Made by a program: the position numbers and the translations under genes. Positions 1 to 10,496 of a stretch of DNA of 64,000 nucleotides are shown here, one piece after another. The stretch's first letter is position 1. Every line of letters starts with the position of its first letter. The notes beneath the pieces were generated by a model. It ran no database searches. It had not been told where the DNA came from and worked only from the letters and a program-made list of their open reading frames with translations. The DNA is from Gongronella butleri (lineage: Eukaryota; Mucoromycota; Mucoromycetes; Mucorales; Cunninghamellaceae): the NCBI GenBank assembly GCA_025201375.1, contig JAIWZP010000078.1, positions 1 through 64,000 of the forward strand, written 5' to 3'.

Positions 1-445
1 TAATATAGGATTTGTGAAAATCATTGAAAAATTACCAAAATTTTAAAATTGTCGAAAACTCGGCCTGGTTGACCTCTGTTTTTTAACGATTTTGAAAATG
101 AACGCGTGGAAATGACCAGATGGGACCGCTTTGGCAAGAGTACAACTCTTGTTTTTGGGATTCATCAGCTTGAATTTGTACATTTTCTTGAAATTCGCGA
201 TTACCTCGACAACGGTCTGGTCGACCTCCGGTTTGCAATTTTTTCCTGAAAAATGCGGCACGAATCGTTCACGTGGTGAATTTTCGCGGTGATTGAAGCA
301 AGATTTCACCTCGAAATAATTTTTCCAAAAGTGCGCTATCATACAGCCAAATTTTCAGCAATGTCAATTTTGTCGCCGAGCCAGCCGATCGACATCGGGG
401 TTTTAATTTTTCTTAAAAGAGAGGAGCCTAATCATATACTGTAGA

Positions 446-921
446 TAGGGATGTTAAATCGAGAATCTCGCTCGAAAATCTCGAGGGTTCGAGACGAGTT
501 CGAGACGATCGAGACGAGCGAGATTCGCTCGTCTCGATCGACAAGAAAGTAAAATCTCGCTCGTCTCGCTCGAATCTCGAACAAAATAAAAATTAGGTTA
601 GGTGTAATGTTTCATCATGTATTTTAGATTAGTGGTGTGGTGCAATGGGAAAAAGCTTTGTCTTCTTGGCACTCATTCAGGATGTGAAAGGTTCAACTCT
701 TGTCTTTGTGTCGACTTTTTTTGGTGGATTTTTTCACCCCACCAGACAAAGTTTTGAAGAAAAATGCTCGAGTTTTGTCATGTGACATTCTCGAATCTCG
801 CTCGAATCTCGCTCGATCTCGACTAGGAGAATCTCGATCGAGATCGAGATGACCCAAAATTTTGTCGAGACGAGACGAGACAAGGTGAATCTCGTCTCGC
901 TCGCTCGAATTAACAACCCTA
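446..921. mobile_element. hAT-like non-autonomous element (MITE) with 8-bp target duplication
   Basis: The element starts TAGGGATGTTAAATCGAG and ends with the inverse of TAGGGTTGTTAATTCGAG, giving 18-bp terminal inverted repeats that match at 16 positions. It is flanked on both sides by ACTGTAGA (438-445 and 922-929). An 8-bp duplication together with TAGGGNTG ends is the signature of the hAT superfamily. About 120 bp at each end is packed with CTCGCTCG and CGAGACGAG words in both orientations, so the subterminal regions could fold back or bind transposase. The middle (about 590-780) has no transposase-like open frame, so the element would depend on a transposase elsewhere. The related repeat copy near 39955 lacks the insertion, which gives an approximate empty site. 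Confidence 0.85.
631..722 (+). promoter_or_regulatory. Possible RNA polymerase III internal promoter inside the MITE
   Basis: TGGTGCAATGG (638-648) fits an A box and GGTTCAACTC (690-699) fits a B box, with tRNA-like spacing. A run of seven T residues at 716-722 could terminate Pol III. The acceptor and anticodon stems of a tRNA cannot be folded from the flanks, so this is not a functional tRNA gene. It may be a tRNA-derived (SINE-like) core captured by the hAT-like element, or chance. Confidence 0.3.
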
Positions 922-1894
922 ACTGTAGACGAGAAAGTTTCGTGGCGTTGCGACAAGTCTTTGGTGGTGAAATGATTTTTTTTCGAGTTTGTGAAAAAAA
1001 AGTTGGTCAGGTCGTCAAAATGCATTTGCAGGGTCCCCCGCTTTAAGAGATTCAAGTCCAGACAGAAAACCCAAATCCGTTTGGCAACCTGCACATCAGC
1101 AGCGCTTGGAGAGTCATCTCATTATCATAGATGCACTGACCCCTTCTTTCTAAGCAAATCTGCACTAAAAAACCGGGCTTGACTTGACGGATCGCGAGAA
1201 AAAAGCGATCAAAGACAAATTTTAGAAACTTGAATTTCTTGACCAGTTTTGGTCGCACGTCAGTAAAACTGGTCTCAATTAAAAGAGAATCAGATTCTGC
1301 ATTTTTTATCTCTGTAAACTTGCCGTGGTGAGCCTTGTTTGTTGTTGCCGAGAAAAAAATTGGGATTGAAATTTTAAATATGGCATCGCAAGTGTACAAA
1401 GGTCGCGCATTGTTGGCTTTGCCGGGCTAAGATAAAATGGCCTCCGCGCGCGTCTTTTTCCACTTGTATGATACCGTAAGTTTTTAGCATGATCGAATAA
1501 CAATTTATTAGCGCGCCAGGGCCGAAATTGTGAGTTTCTAGAAAATTTTTGATTTCCCCGTCAGCGGCCTGATCGACCCCGGCCGGTTTTTATTACTTTG
1601 TTTTCGAGAAATAAGTAGCTAGCCATAACGCACAAATGACAATAATTTTTGATGCCGGGCGGACACTCGATTTTAGAGAGCAGTGTTGATTTTAATAAAT
1701 TGAGCTTTTCTAGCGATTTTGCAAGGGGACCAGTCGGCATTTATTAAAGCAGCAGTAAAATTTAGGTCCTCGGATCGCTGCGCCAGTCACATGTCACATG
1801 TCACATCCCGGGTAAACATGCCCTGTTTGTCTACAAAAATGAAATGAAAACCAAGGGGCAAGGGCTACAGTAGTCATTTGATTTTGTTAAAAAA

Positions 1895-2480
1895 ATGTGA
1901 GGGGACAGCGCGTCGCGTTTTCGGCGAGTTAGCCTTGAGGGGTCGTTTTGATCATGTTTTGTTGGCCTTGATTTTGCGTATCATACTGTAAAATGCATTT
2001 TTAAAAGGCTGAGTGATCCGATCGATCCCTGGAAAAACTTGGAATCATTAACGTTTTGAGTTGAGTATCATAATATCCACTGACCTAAACTTAGAGCCAG
2101 CAGAAGATGGCCAGGTTCATCGGGAGAAACGCGTGAAATATTGTTTCGCGCTGGATTTTCATCACTATCTAGAAACACGAATCTCGCGATTTCTTGAGAC
2201 TGAGCAATCCTACTGTATTCGCAAACAAAATTAACACTGTTGTATAATTGGGTTTACAGTACCATCAACTGGTCCAAATTTGAGGCCAGATGAACAAGTT
2301 TCTGATGAAGCGCCAGTTTCATACGCGTGAAGGGGGTAAATCACCATCATTTGGTATCGTACAGCGGCAACGGCTGAGAGCCCCTGACGCGTGAGTCACC
2401 TGAAATGAATCAGCGGGGGGCACACGCGGCAAAAGTGTTTGTGGTTTCGGGACATCATCGCGTCAAGTTACAGTAACCGG
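1895..2480. repeat. Repeat B, isolated copy
   Basis: This resembles the tandem array at 36366-37880. Shared phrases include CATCGGGAGAAACGCGT (2118), ACGAATCTCG, TGGTCCAAATTTG followed by GGCCAGATGA, AGCGCCAGTTTCATA and GGGTAAA. Unlike the array it carries several TACTGTA or TACAGTA heptamers (1984, 2211, 2255, 2469) at places where the array copies have none. No gene is visible. Confidence 0.75.
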
Positions 2481-2539
2481 CGGTTGAAAAAAAAAATCCG
2501 GAGGACGCACCCTGCTGCAAAAAGGGGTAACGCTCGATT

Positions 2540-2760
2540 TTTTTTTTTTTTTTTTTTTGGACTCGACATGCCAAAAATGTCATATTTGAACTCTTTTGCA
2601 TTAATATCGCCATCTGCTCTGTTGAGCCCGCTCAAAAATAGCTCCATCGCATTCAGCACAAAATTTGCAATAGAAAAGCTTAATACCCAAAGTCCCAAAG
2701 CGCTACAGTACGACCACTTTTGAAAAATTTAGGGATCACACTTTGACAATCAACTGAATT
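2540..2760. repeat. Repeat C, copy 1
   Basis: This can be aligned with 38355-38580 through GGACTCGA, ATGCCAAAAA, CGCTCAAAAATAGC and CGACCACTTTTGAAAAATT. At 2704-2710 this copy has TACAGTA within AGCGCTACAGTACGACC, whereas the partner reads AGCGCTGCGACC. No coding potential is evident. Confidence 0.7.
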
Positions 2761-2819
2761 TGCAATAATGCTCACTGTAAGCGCCATGTTCCCGACAACA
2801 GACTGATTGATTTTACGGG

Positions 2820-2820
<1 letters not shown>

Positions 2821-2869
<49 letters not shown>
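2821..2869. repeat. Poly-T tract (49 nt)
   Basis: An uninterrupted run of 49 T residues, the longest homopolymer in the window. On the minus strand it is an A tract about 105 bp beyond the stop codon of the intronless F-box gene. Confidence 0.95.
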
Positions 2870-2872
<3 letters not shown>

Positions 2873-2975
2873 AGGACGCAGCAACCGTAATGTGTCTGAT
2901 ACAGGACTTTGTGGTGGGGCAGCAATTACTTTCTTAAAGCGAGCGTTGATCGTTTATTTGAATGACGCGACACTT

Positions 2976-4967
2976 TTAAGCTTTTTCATGCACGAAGTAT
3001 ATCTTGGCTTCCATTGTGCTAGGCAGGAAAGGGGCAGAAAAGACAATTGCTCCCTGGCCTTCTGCAAGCTTGAATTTCGTCATTGTGTGAGCCAGGGCGG
3101 GATCGTCCATGTAATCAATGTGGTCCGCAAGCGTGAGCTGTTGATCGAGCGCGTCCCCCACTTTTTGGAGTTCGGTAGTCTCATTCATTGAGACGAATTG
3201 AGCATGAATGGCAAAGGGGTCTTGGTGGAATCCAGAGTTTGGCAGTAATTCATCGATGGCGGCAGGCTCACATGGCGGTGTTTGTGCAAAGATGCAAACA
3301 TTGCGGACATTGTCTTTCTCATCACGGAGAGCGTCCACGTACACTTGAACGTGTTTCAGGCGCGTCGAGTATGGCATGGCCAGCCAGATGATCTGGCCCT
3401 CGGGCAGAAGCGGGGAAAATCGAATTCTCTGAATTTGATGGCTTTTAGCGAACGAATACGACACTGTTGTTATTGGAAAGGACTGTGCTGCTCTGAAATT
3501 GGCCGCTTTCTGAAGGTCGGTGCGGTTCAAATGCAAAGTAACATGTGTCAAGTCGCGGCATATTTTTGAAAGCGCAACCAATACGCTCGATGCAAGCGTG
3601 GCATAGAGATCAAGTTTGCGCAGAGGATGGTTTTGCGGGCGCGGCACGAAACGCATGTCTTCAATGTCGTCCCGGAAGCGTACATGGCTTTTGGGGTCGC
3701 AGATTTTCAGTGCGAGCAGCCTTGGAAACATCGAGAGTACTTTAAAAAGAAACCTGCTGAACAAGCGGTGCCGCAATGTCTTGATTGACAGGGATGTTAT
3801 GCGTGATTGGCTTGATAGATGTGCGGATGAAGAAGCATTTGAGTCAAGAAAAGTGTCAAAATGCAGTCTGTCCGAATAAAAGTGGATTGCATCGAGAATG
3901 ACGAGTGCTGAGGCGTGTTCGATAACGACGGATGTGAGTGACTGCCAATAAGTACATGACGTGTCCAGCAACGAAAGTTCCAGGTCGCGTGTAAAGCGAT
4001 ATGAGTTTCTGTCGCTGGGAAACACGCCATGAATTCGCAAATGCTGCAATTGCGGCGTCAAAAGGCAAATGTAAGCGATCATTGTCGTCAACTCCTGTCC
4101 ATGATATGCATGATCTGCTGGATGGGCCAGTTCAATTGAAAGCGAAGTGAGAGAGAGCCAAGGATTCATGCAAGGGCTGCAGAGATGATTGTATGGGCTG
4201 TGTGTTGCCAAAGAAAAGCCAAATGGAAGTTCCATTGCCTGCCCGGAGGCCACGCGATACGCCAAGCTGCTCAATTCGGGGCAACGGAGCTGTAAGGTTG
4301 GCATGAAAACCATTGGAAACCCCGAGTCCACCTTTACCCCCCGCAAGTCATCGGGTGACCATTCCATGTACAGGCCTACGAGTGACTTGGGAAGACATTC
4401 TAGCAGCAGGGGCACAAGTTTTGGTGTCAAGATTGAAGCATGCAGCGTGAGGTGTGTGAGGCATTTCCACGCGTCGGCGAGCCTCCATACTAGACGTTGA
4501 TCGTTGTGCCACAGGCATTTGAACCAATCTGAATCTGGAATATCTCTGAACCACTCGCATCTAATTTCCGGACTAGACCACCATTGCCTTTCAGCATCTG
4601 CGCGCATAGTGTCATGCCACAGAGCCCTTTTTACGCGAAGTCTAGTGATGGATGGGCAGCTTTTCATCATTTCCGCTAGATCAAGCGCGGAATACGTGTC
4701 GCAGCAGCAGGACACGCTGTGGACCAAGGGATAAAGATGTTTGGAGCGACTCGTGAGACTCAAAGACCACGTTTGCCACATGAGAAGCTGCCTGAAGCAT
4801 AGATGTCCTCGATCGTTACTCGTAGCTGAACGCAAATCCACCCTGTCAAAGATCATTGGCGCAATGAGATAGCTCCACGCGCGACAACACGCGCGCATCT
4901 CAAGCAGATCATCATGATCCACGTTTATGAAGATGTATTTTATCAGTTCGTTGGGCAGGGCACGCAT
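2976..4967 (-). CDS. F-box protein, intronless
   Basis: A single 663-residue open frame. Residues 1 to about 45 match an F-box (LPNELIKYIF, then HDDLLEMRACCRAW, then MIFDRVDLR), the Skp1-binding module of SCF ubiquitin ligases. The rest is rich in leucine with recurring LxxL and CPxLxxLxY-like segments, consistent with a diverged leucine-rich substrate-binding domain, although no clean LRR consensus repeats. The start is the first methionine of the frame and lies directly before the F-box. Most other genes here have two to nine introns, so the lack of introns is notable. An AATAAA-like signal lies about 20 bp past the stop on the sense strand and a 49-nt A tract follows further on. The likely role is substrate recognition for ubiquitylation; the substrate is unknown. 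Confidence 0.85.
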   Translation of the reverse strand: MRALPNELIKYIFINVDHDDLLEMRACCRAWSYLIAPMIFDRVDLRSATSNDRGHLCFRQLLMWQTWSLSLTSRSKHLYPLVHSVSCCCDTYSALDLAEMMKSCPSITRLRVKRALWHDTMRADAERQWWSSPEIRCEWFRDIPDSDWFKCLWHNDQRLVWRLADAWKCLTHLTLHASILTPKLVPLLLECLPKSLVGLYMEWSPDDLRGVKVDSGFPMVFMPTLQLRCPELSSLAYRVASGQAMELPFGFSLATHSPYNHLCSPCMNPWLSLTSLSIELAHPADHAYHGQELTTMIAYICLLTPQLQHLRIHGVFPSDRNSYRFTRDLELSLLDTSCTYWQSLTSVVIEHASALVILDAIHFYSDRLHFDTFLDSNASSSAHLSSQSRITSLSIKTLRHRLFSRFLFKVLSMFPRLLALKICDPKSHVRFRDDIEDMRFVPRPQNHPLRKLDLYATLASSVLVALSKICRDLTHVTLHLNRTDLQKAANFRAAQSFPITTVSYSFAKSHQIQRIRFSPLLPEGQIIWLAMPYSTRLKHVQVYVDALRDEKDNVRNVCIFAQTPPCEPAAIDELLPNSGFHQDPFAIHAQFVSMNETTELQKVGDALDQQLTLADHIDYMDDPALAHTMTKFKLAEGQGAIVFSAPFLPSTMEAKIYFVHEKA

Positions 4968-5130
4968 TTGTCAAATCGAAAAAAAATGGAAAGAAAGAAG
5001 AAGGCTGCGCCGTTACAAAAAGACAGCAAGAAAAGTTAAAAGCTAAGCCCAGGGGCCACTGTGTGACATGACCATTGTTCAATTTCTCCTTGATATTGGG
5101 TTCAAATGGAAGCAAAGCAAAGCAAAGCAA

Positions 5131-5172
<42 letters not shown>

Positions 5173-7326
5173 TTGCCGAATAAAACAGGAAAAGAAAAAA
5201 GCACCATCGATTTTGTATCAGTTCGCAATGTCTCTAAGCGCTCCAGGTAGCACAGATGCAAGGAAGAACGCTGTGGGATCGGTCTGAGGTTGCCGAATGC
5301 GCTTGTGGGCATGCAACTGTGCTCTGGATTATTGTCCGTCATTTGGAGTCTGTGATCAATGGCCACCCGCGTCAAACTTTGAGTTACACGCGCCGGTATC
5401 TAATCAATCCATGTATTTGGAGTCCTCTCTTTCTATTGAATGCATCAGCGCGACTCTAGGGACGCGTTCTCCCTATGCAATTCGCGTTTGAAATTTAATG
5501 GAAAATTGCGCATTGCTCGCTAACGAGCAGATCAGTCGCGATCTTTTTTGCCATATATCATCGATTGGTCATGCGATGCATTTTGCGTGCATGTTTGGCG
5601 GCATTCTGCGGACCCAGATTTTTGAATTCTTCTCGGGTACAGTACTCGAAACGGCTCATTTTTTGATTTGCATGTAGCGCTCCTCCAATGGCCTGTGGCG
5701 GCTACATGTCACGTTCCTTTTGGTTTTCTATCCATTTATTCTAGGCTGGCATTGTGTTTTAAGGCATTGCATTGCTTGATTGATGAGATGAAAGCTGATG
5801 TCTGCTAAATTGGCTTTTTATCGAGTTTTACCAGGAAAACCTGTCAACTTTGCCCCAAACTCGAATGCATTGAAAATTTGCCCAGCGATTTAGCAATGTC
5901 AAGTATTTTTTTTGTCAGTCGGCTAGCACGCTCTTGCGACACGCCCCACGTAAAAAGGCATCAAGTGCACTTTTGGTGACAAACTTACTTATCTCGACAG
6001 AATTATTTCCAAAAGGCGAGCGCGTTTATCGCTTCGTCGCATTGACTTGTTAGAGTGGTTGCCTACCTTGTTGGCTCTGCTGTCGTCGAATAAAAGACCA
6101 AGGCATGATAAAATTGCGCGATCTCCTCTTTGAGCCCCTATTGAACTCTTGGCGAATTTGCCCAATCGCTGTGCATTGCTTTCACTGCCCTTGGCGCACT
6201 GCTGGTCCAAATTTGACCGAGATCGGATTACTGGTAACGCCAGCAGCGATTTTTTTTAAAACTTCATGCTACATACCTCGCTATTAGTAGATAAGATGGG
6301 CACCCAACTTATTACAAAGGCTTCAGTTCCGTGTAGATCGCGTAATGTGTAGTAAAAAAAAATGGCATTCGATTTTACGAGACCTTTGAGCCATTGTGGT
6401 TGCATCTTTGAAACATGTTTTTGTAATTTGTCTTGGTCTGACGGCTTATTTAGAAACAAATAACGGTGCTATGATTCATTTTTCTTGCATTCTTCGCAAT
6501 CAGACAGGTTCAGCCTCACCAAAAAGAGCGATACCCAAGAATTTTTGGTTTTCACGCGTAAAAAAAGAATCGACTGCAAGAAAGAGATCAAATTAGACTC
6601 CGACAGCGCGGATTGACTTCACAGCAATGCTCTTGGCAGGCAAAACTATTGATCCTGTTCAAATAACTAGCGAGCAAGGCAAAACAACAAGGCAAATGTT
6701 AAAAACGCGACGCTGGTGCCATAAAAGTCATCAAAATTGAGATTGTTCTTTTTTTTTTTTTGTTTTTTTGGTTACCCACCTGGATTACAGGATTGTCCAC
6801 CGTAGCTATGACACATGCTCATGTCAATGGCGCCATTGGAGGCGGATGCGGCGCCATGGAAGGATGTGGGGACCCTTTTTCTCGTAAAATGTTCGCAGGT
6901 CTGCTTTAGATGGTCTGTAAGTGAGAGCTGAAAGGTATTGGCGACATCCAGATTTCCAGCGATAAAAAAAAAAGTTAAGGAAGATGTTCAATGGGCAATT
7001 GGGCGAGGATGACGGGTAAAAAATAAAAAATAAAAAAAAAAGCGGGGCAGTCAAACCCTAATATGAATCGGGGACGGCAAGGACGATCGTTCTATTTTAC
7101 GTTCGACAGCAAAAGTCTGGGCGGTCTGTAAATGCGCTCTGTCAGTGGCAATGCCAAATCAGGGCAAGATGGGGTGTGCCCCACGCACGGCTTACTAAAA
7201 TCAGGGCGGGCTGTGATTGGGTGAAATTTGCTTGCACATGTAGCCTTTTGAAGGCACTCAGGTATAATCGCGGCGTGATTGGTCGCACATGACAAATGGA
7301 TTATAGCCAGCCTGGGGAAAAAGTTG
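4968..7326. other. Intergenic region, no gene recognised
   Basis: About 2.3 kb between the F-box gene and the catalase promoter. It holds an (AGCAA)n/poly-A tract and short T runs. I could not support any spliced coding model, tRNA or snRNA. A 99-residue frame at 7092-7388 (minus) lies in the catalase promoter and looks spurious. Confidence 0.5.
5111..5167. repeat. (AGCAA)n microsatellite grading into poly-A
   Basis: About five AGCAA units followed by a run of roughly 30 A residues, just upstream of the F-box gene. Confidence 0.95.
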
Positions 7327-7334
7327 TATAAAAA
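7327..7334 (+). promoter_or_regulatory. TATA box of the catalase gene
   Basis: TATAAAAA lies 100 bp before the catalase ATG, followed by a pyrimidine-rich leader. This is a good fungal TATA context. Confidence 0.6.
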
Positions 7335-7426
7335 TTTAAGACGTCGCCCATTTTTTCGTTCTTTTTCTTCTTCTTTTCTGTTTTTCACCTTTTGCTCTCC
7401 CCTTCTCTTGCCTCTTTTCTTGCACT

Positions 7427-9501
7427 ATGACCAACGTTCTCACCACCTCGCAAGGCAGCCCCGTTGAAAACAACCAGACTTCCCAGACCGCTGGTCAGTG
7501 GGGCCCTGTTCTTATCCAAGACTTCAACTTGATCGACAAGCTCGCTCACTTTGACCGCGAGCGTATTCCTGAGCGTGTTGTCCACGCCAAGGGTGCTGGT
7601 GCGCACGGTTACTTTGGTAAGAAAGCGCTGAAAAAGCATCAATTGCTTCAATTGCATCCATTGGCGCGCCCACTGACGCGTTTTTCTTTCTCACAGAGGT
7701 GACCCACGATATCACCAACCTCACCAAGGCCAAGTTCCTGTCCCACGTTGGCAAGCGCACGCCCGTTTTCACTCGTTTCTCCACGGTCGGTGGCGAAAAG
7801 GGCTCGGCTGACACTGCCCGTGATCCCCGCGGCTTTGCTGTCAAGTTCTACACCGAGGAGGGCAACTGGGACATGGTCGGCAACAACACCCCCGTCTTCT
7901 TCATCCGCGGTAAGCCAGCAGCATTTTATGCAAAAAATGAGGGAGCAATTTGTCTGATTTTTCCTTCTTTTCTTCTTTTTTAGATCCCTCCAAGTTCCCC
8001 GACTTCATCCACACCCAAAAGCGTGATCCCCAGACCAACGTTGGCAACCCCGATGCCTTCTGGGACTTTTTGTCCTTGGTCCCCGAATCCATCCACCAGG
8101 TCTCCATCCTGTTCTCTAACCGTGGTACGCCCAATGGCTATCGGTAAGCTAAAACGCGCAAAAAATTGGCAAAAAAAGACGCGTCATCTCACTCTTTTTT
8201 CTTTCTTTTTTTTTTTTTTTTTTTTTTTTTTTGCCATTTTCCAGCCACATGAACGGCTACTCGTCGCACACCTTGGTCCTTGTCAATGCCCAGGGCGAGC
8301 ACAAGTACGTCAAGTGGCACTTCAAGACCGACCAGGGCATCAAGAACTTCAAGGCCGCCGAGGCCACTAAGCTTGCTGGTGAATCGCCCGACTATGCCAC
8401 TGCTGATCTTTTCCAAGCCATTGAGCGCGGTGAAGCCCCCTCGTGGTCCGTGTACGTCCAGGTCATGGATGCCAAGGACGCTAAGAAGTATCGCTTCAAT
8501 CCCTTTGATGTCACCAAGGTGTGGCCCCACAAGGTAACGTGACACAAAGCAAAAAAGCCAGCAAAAAAAGGAGAGGTGCGCCCACGGAGGGCCCAATTCC
8601 GCCCCTTTCTCCGCACAAAAGGCAGAGGGGATGCGTAAAATATTCTCATCACATGTCTGTCCATTGGCAACTCACACGCCCCCCTTCCTCAATTGCTTGC
8701 AGGACTACCCTCTCCAACCCGTTGGCCGCATGGTCTTGAACCGCAACCCCGAGAACTACTTTGCCGAGGTTGAGCAAGCCGCTTTCTCTCCCTCGCACAC
8801 CGTCCCTGGCATTGCCCCCTCCCCCGATCGCATGCTCCAGGGCCGTCTCTTCTCCTACCCCGATACTGTAAGCCGAAAAGAGAGAGAGAAAAAATGCATG
8901 TCACAGCCAAGCTCACGCTTTTTCTCTTTTTTTTTTTTTCTTCCTTGCGCGCCTTGTAGCACCGTCACCGGTAAGGTTTTATCTTGTGGACAGCCTTTTG
9001 GCGTGCTTGATGGGGGTGGGAAAGGAATGACAAAGCTGACGTTTTGCGTGTCTTTTTTTTTTTTTTTTTTTTTTTAGTCTTGGTGCCAACTATGCGCAAA
9101 TCCCCATCAACCAGCCCCAAAACCGCGTCGCCAACCACCAGCGCGATGGTGCCATGGCTGTCAATGGCAATGGCGGCAGTGCGCCCAACTATGAGCCCAA
9201 CTCGTTTGGCGGTCCCTACCAGACCAACGTCGCCAACACCTTGTATTATGCCGACCCCATTGAGGGCGTCGCTGGCCGCCACCCCTACTCCCTGGAGGAT
9301 GTCGATTTCGTGCAAGCTGGTAACTTGTACCGCCTGATGCCCGCCGAGGAGAAGACCGACTTGGTCAACAACATTGCTGGTCACTTGAAGAACGCCAAAA
9401 AGCACATCCGCGACCGCCAAATCGCTCACTTCAAGCGCGCCGACCCCGAATACGGCCAGCGCGTCGAGGCCACCATTCTCCAGCTCTCCAACAAGGCTTA
9501 G
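7427..9501 (+). CDS. Haem catalase (small-subunit type)
   Basis: Converts hydrogen peroxide to water and oxygen. Seven exons: 7427-7616, 7697-7909, 7984-8143, 8245-8533, 8703-8867, 8960-8970 and 9078-9501, encoding 483 residues, which fits small-subunit monofunctional catalases. Visible hallmarks are the distal haem histidine in GAGAHGYF (about His60), [11 protein letters not shown], the [11 protein letters not shown] segment, and the proximal haem-ligand signature [14 protein letters not shown] with the ligand Tyr near residue 336. That signature is encoded across an 11-nt micro-exon (8960-8970) between two introns, and skipping it would break the frame. The C-terminus (LSNKA) is not a standard PTS1, so cytosolic location or another import route is possible. 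A TATA box lies at 7327 and AATAAA at 9555. Confidence 0.97.
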
Positions 9502-9554
9502 AGTGCCTCGTTTTCCCCCTCTTTTCTTTATATCATATATCATTTTCCCGCTAA

Positions 9555-9560
9555 AATAAA
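9555..9560 (+). terminator. Polyadenylation signal of catalase
   Basis: AATAAA 54 bp after the catalase stop codon. Confidence 0.6.
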
Positions 9561-10069
9561 GATAAAAAGCAGGCGCACCCCCCCTTTTCCTCGATATTTG
9601 ATGGGGCTGGCCAACATGTTTTTGTGTTCAAACTCTGTTTCTCACGGCCCTGAATTGCTTTTTTGTCAGCAGCCCCACCATTTCGGGGCAATTTGAGCGG
9701 CGCTTGGTCTTTTTCGCAGGAATCCAGCAAAAAGTCCAAGGCACACCCCACGTTGCAAAGCCAAGAGAGGCGTGTTTATGCGCTTACACGAATCCTCGCT
9801 GCTCGTCTTTTTAAAATAATAGGCCATGGGAGCCAGATTTGCACCGAATCCACGCATTAAACGCGGTCTGGACTCTTTTTTTCATTTGAACCAAACAAAG
9901 AGGTTGTTTATTTAAACATGTTGCAAAAGGTAAGCGTAAATCAAACAAAAAGTGGGGGTAAAGGGTGGATGCTTTGTGGGAGAGGAGAGCAGGGTAAAAA
10001 AAAAGAGAAAAAAAAGAAAGAGACAAAGAAAAGAGGACGCATGGTCAATGCCAATGGCCATTAATGCAA
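9561..10069. other. Intergenic region between catalase and the secreted-protein gene
   Basis: About 0.5 kb between convergent genes. I see no open frame with support and no RNA gene. Confidence 0.5.
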
Positions 10070-10426
10070 TTAATCATTCTTTTGCGTGATCTTGTTGTGG
10101 GTGTCGCTGAGGACACCGCCAGCAAGAAGATTGTTGGCACCGACATTGATGAGACCGCCGCCATTGCCACCAGCAACATTGTTGTTGATCCTCGCGCTCT
10201 GGTCAGCGTCGCCATCGCCATGGTCCCAATGTTCACCATCGTGATCGTCGTGATCACCGCCACCAAGGAGGCCACCGAGAAGACCATCCTCGCCAAGAAG
10301 ACCATCCTCGCCAAGAAGACCGTCCTCGCCAAGGAGATCACGAACGACCACCTTGCGATCGCTATCAACAGGGGCAGCCAAGGCACCAGCGACAAAGAGA
10401 GAGGCAAAGACCAAAGTAAGCTTCAT
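10070..10426 (-). CDS. Small secreted Asp/Gly/His-rich protein (paralogue 1)
   Basis: 118 residues, single exon. The first 18 or so residues (MKLTLVFASLFVAGALAAP) are a clear signal peptide with an Ala-x-Ala cleavage site. Next come a basic pro-like segment (DRKVVVRD), a hexapeptide LLGEDG repeated three times (an 18-bp DNA repeat), a stretch rich in Asp, His and Gly, and a conserved C-terminal part with DADQSARINNNVAGG and GGVLSDTHNKI. The frame can extend upstream to 10693, but this ATG is chosen because the signal peptide starts here and the paralogue shares exactly this point. A TATAAAA box lies at 10490-10496, 64 bp upstream. No family is recognised. The acidic/His region could bind metal, but that is inference. 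Confidence 0.85.
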   Translation of the reverse strand: MKLTLVFASLFVAGALAAPVDSDRKVVVRDLLGEDGLLGEDGLLGEDGLLGGLLGGGDHDDHDGEHWDHGDGDADQSARINNNVAGGNGGGLINVGANNLLAGGVLSDTHNKITQKND

Positions 10427-10489
10427 AGTGTTGTAATTGAGATTGTTTTGAATAAAAAAAAACGAAATTGCGAGCGAAATGTCGTCTCG

Positions 10490-10496
10490 TTTTATA
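10490..10496 (-). promoter_or_regulatory. TATA box of secreted paralogue 1
   Basis: TATAAAA on the minus strand, 64 bp before the start. The same spacing and motif occur before paralogue 2, so the promoter was duplicated with the gene. Confidence 0.6.

Larger units (their letters stand above)
1..1790. repeat. Degenerate repeat block A, copy 1
   Basis: Gene-poor DNA that can be lined up by eye with 39690-41700. Shared landmarks are the phrase CAGCCAAATTTTCAGCAATG (343 and about 39862), GTTTCGTGGCGTTGCGA (938 and about 39965), GGGTCCCCCGCTTT, AAATCCGTTTGGCAACCT and CTAAGCAAATCTGCA. The copies are clearly diverged. A short sub-motif resembling GGTCGACCTCCGGTTTTT followed by a TTTTTCTGAAAAGAGAG-like stretch recurs about every 150-350 bp in both copies, which suggests an older internal repeat. 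The hAT-like element at 446-921 interrupts this copy. No coding potential is evident; the short open frames are not conserved between copies. Confidence 0.75.
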
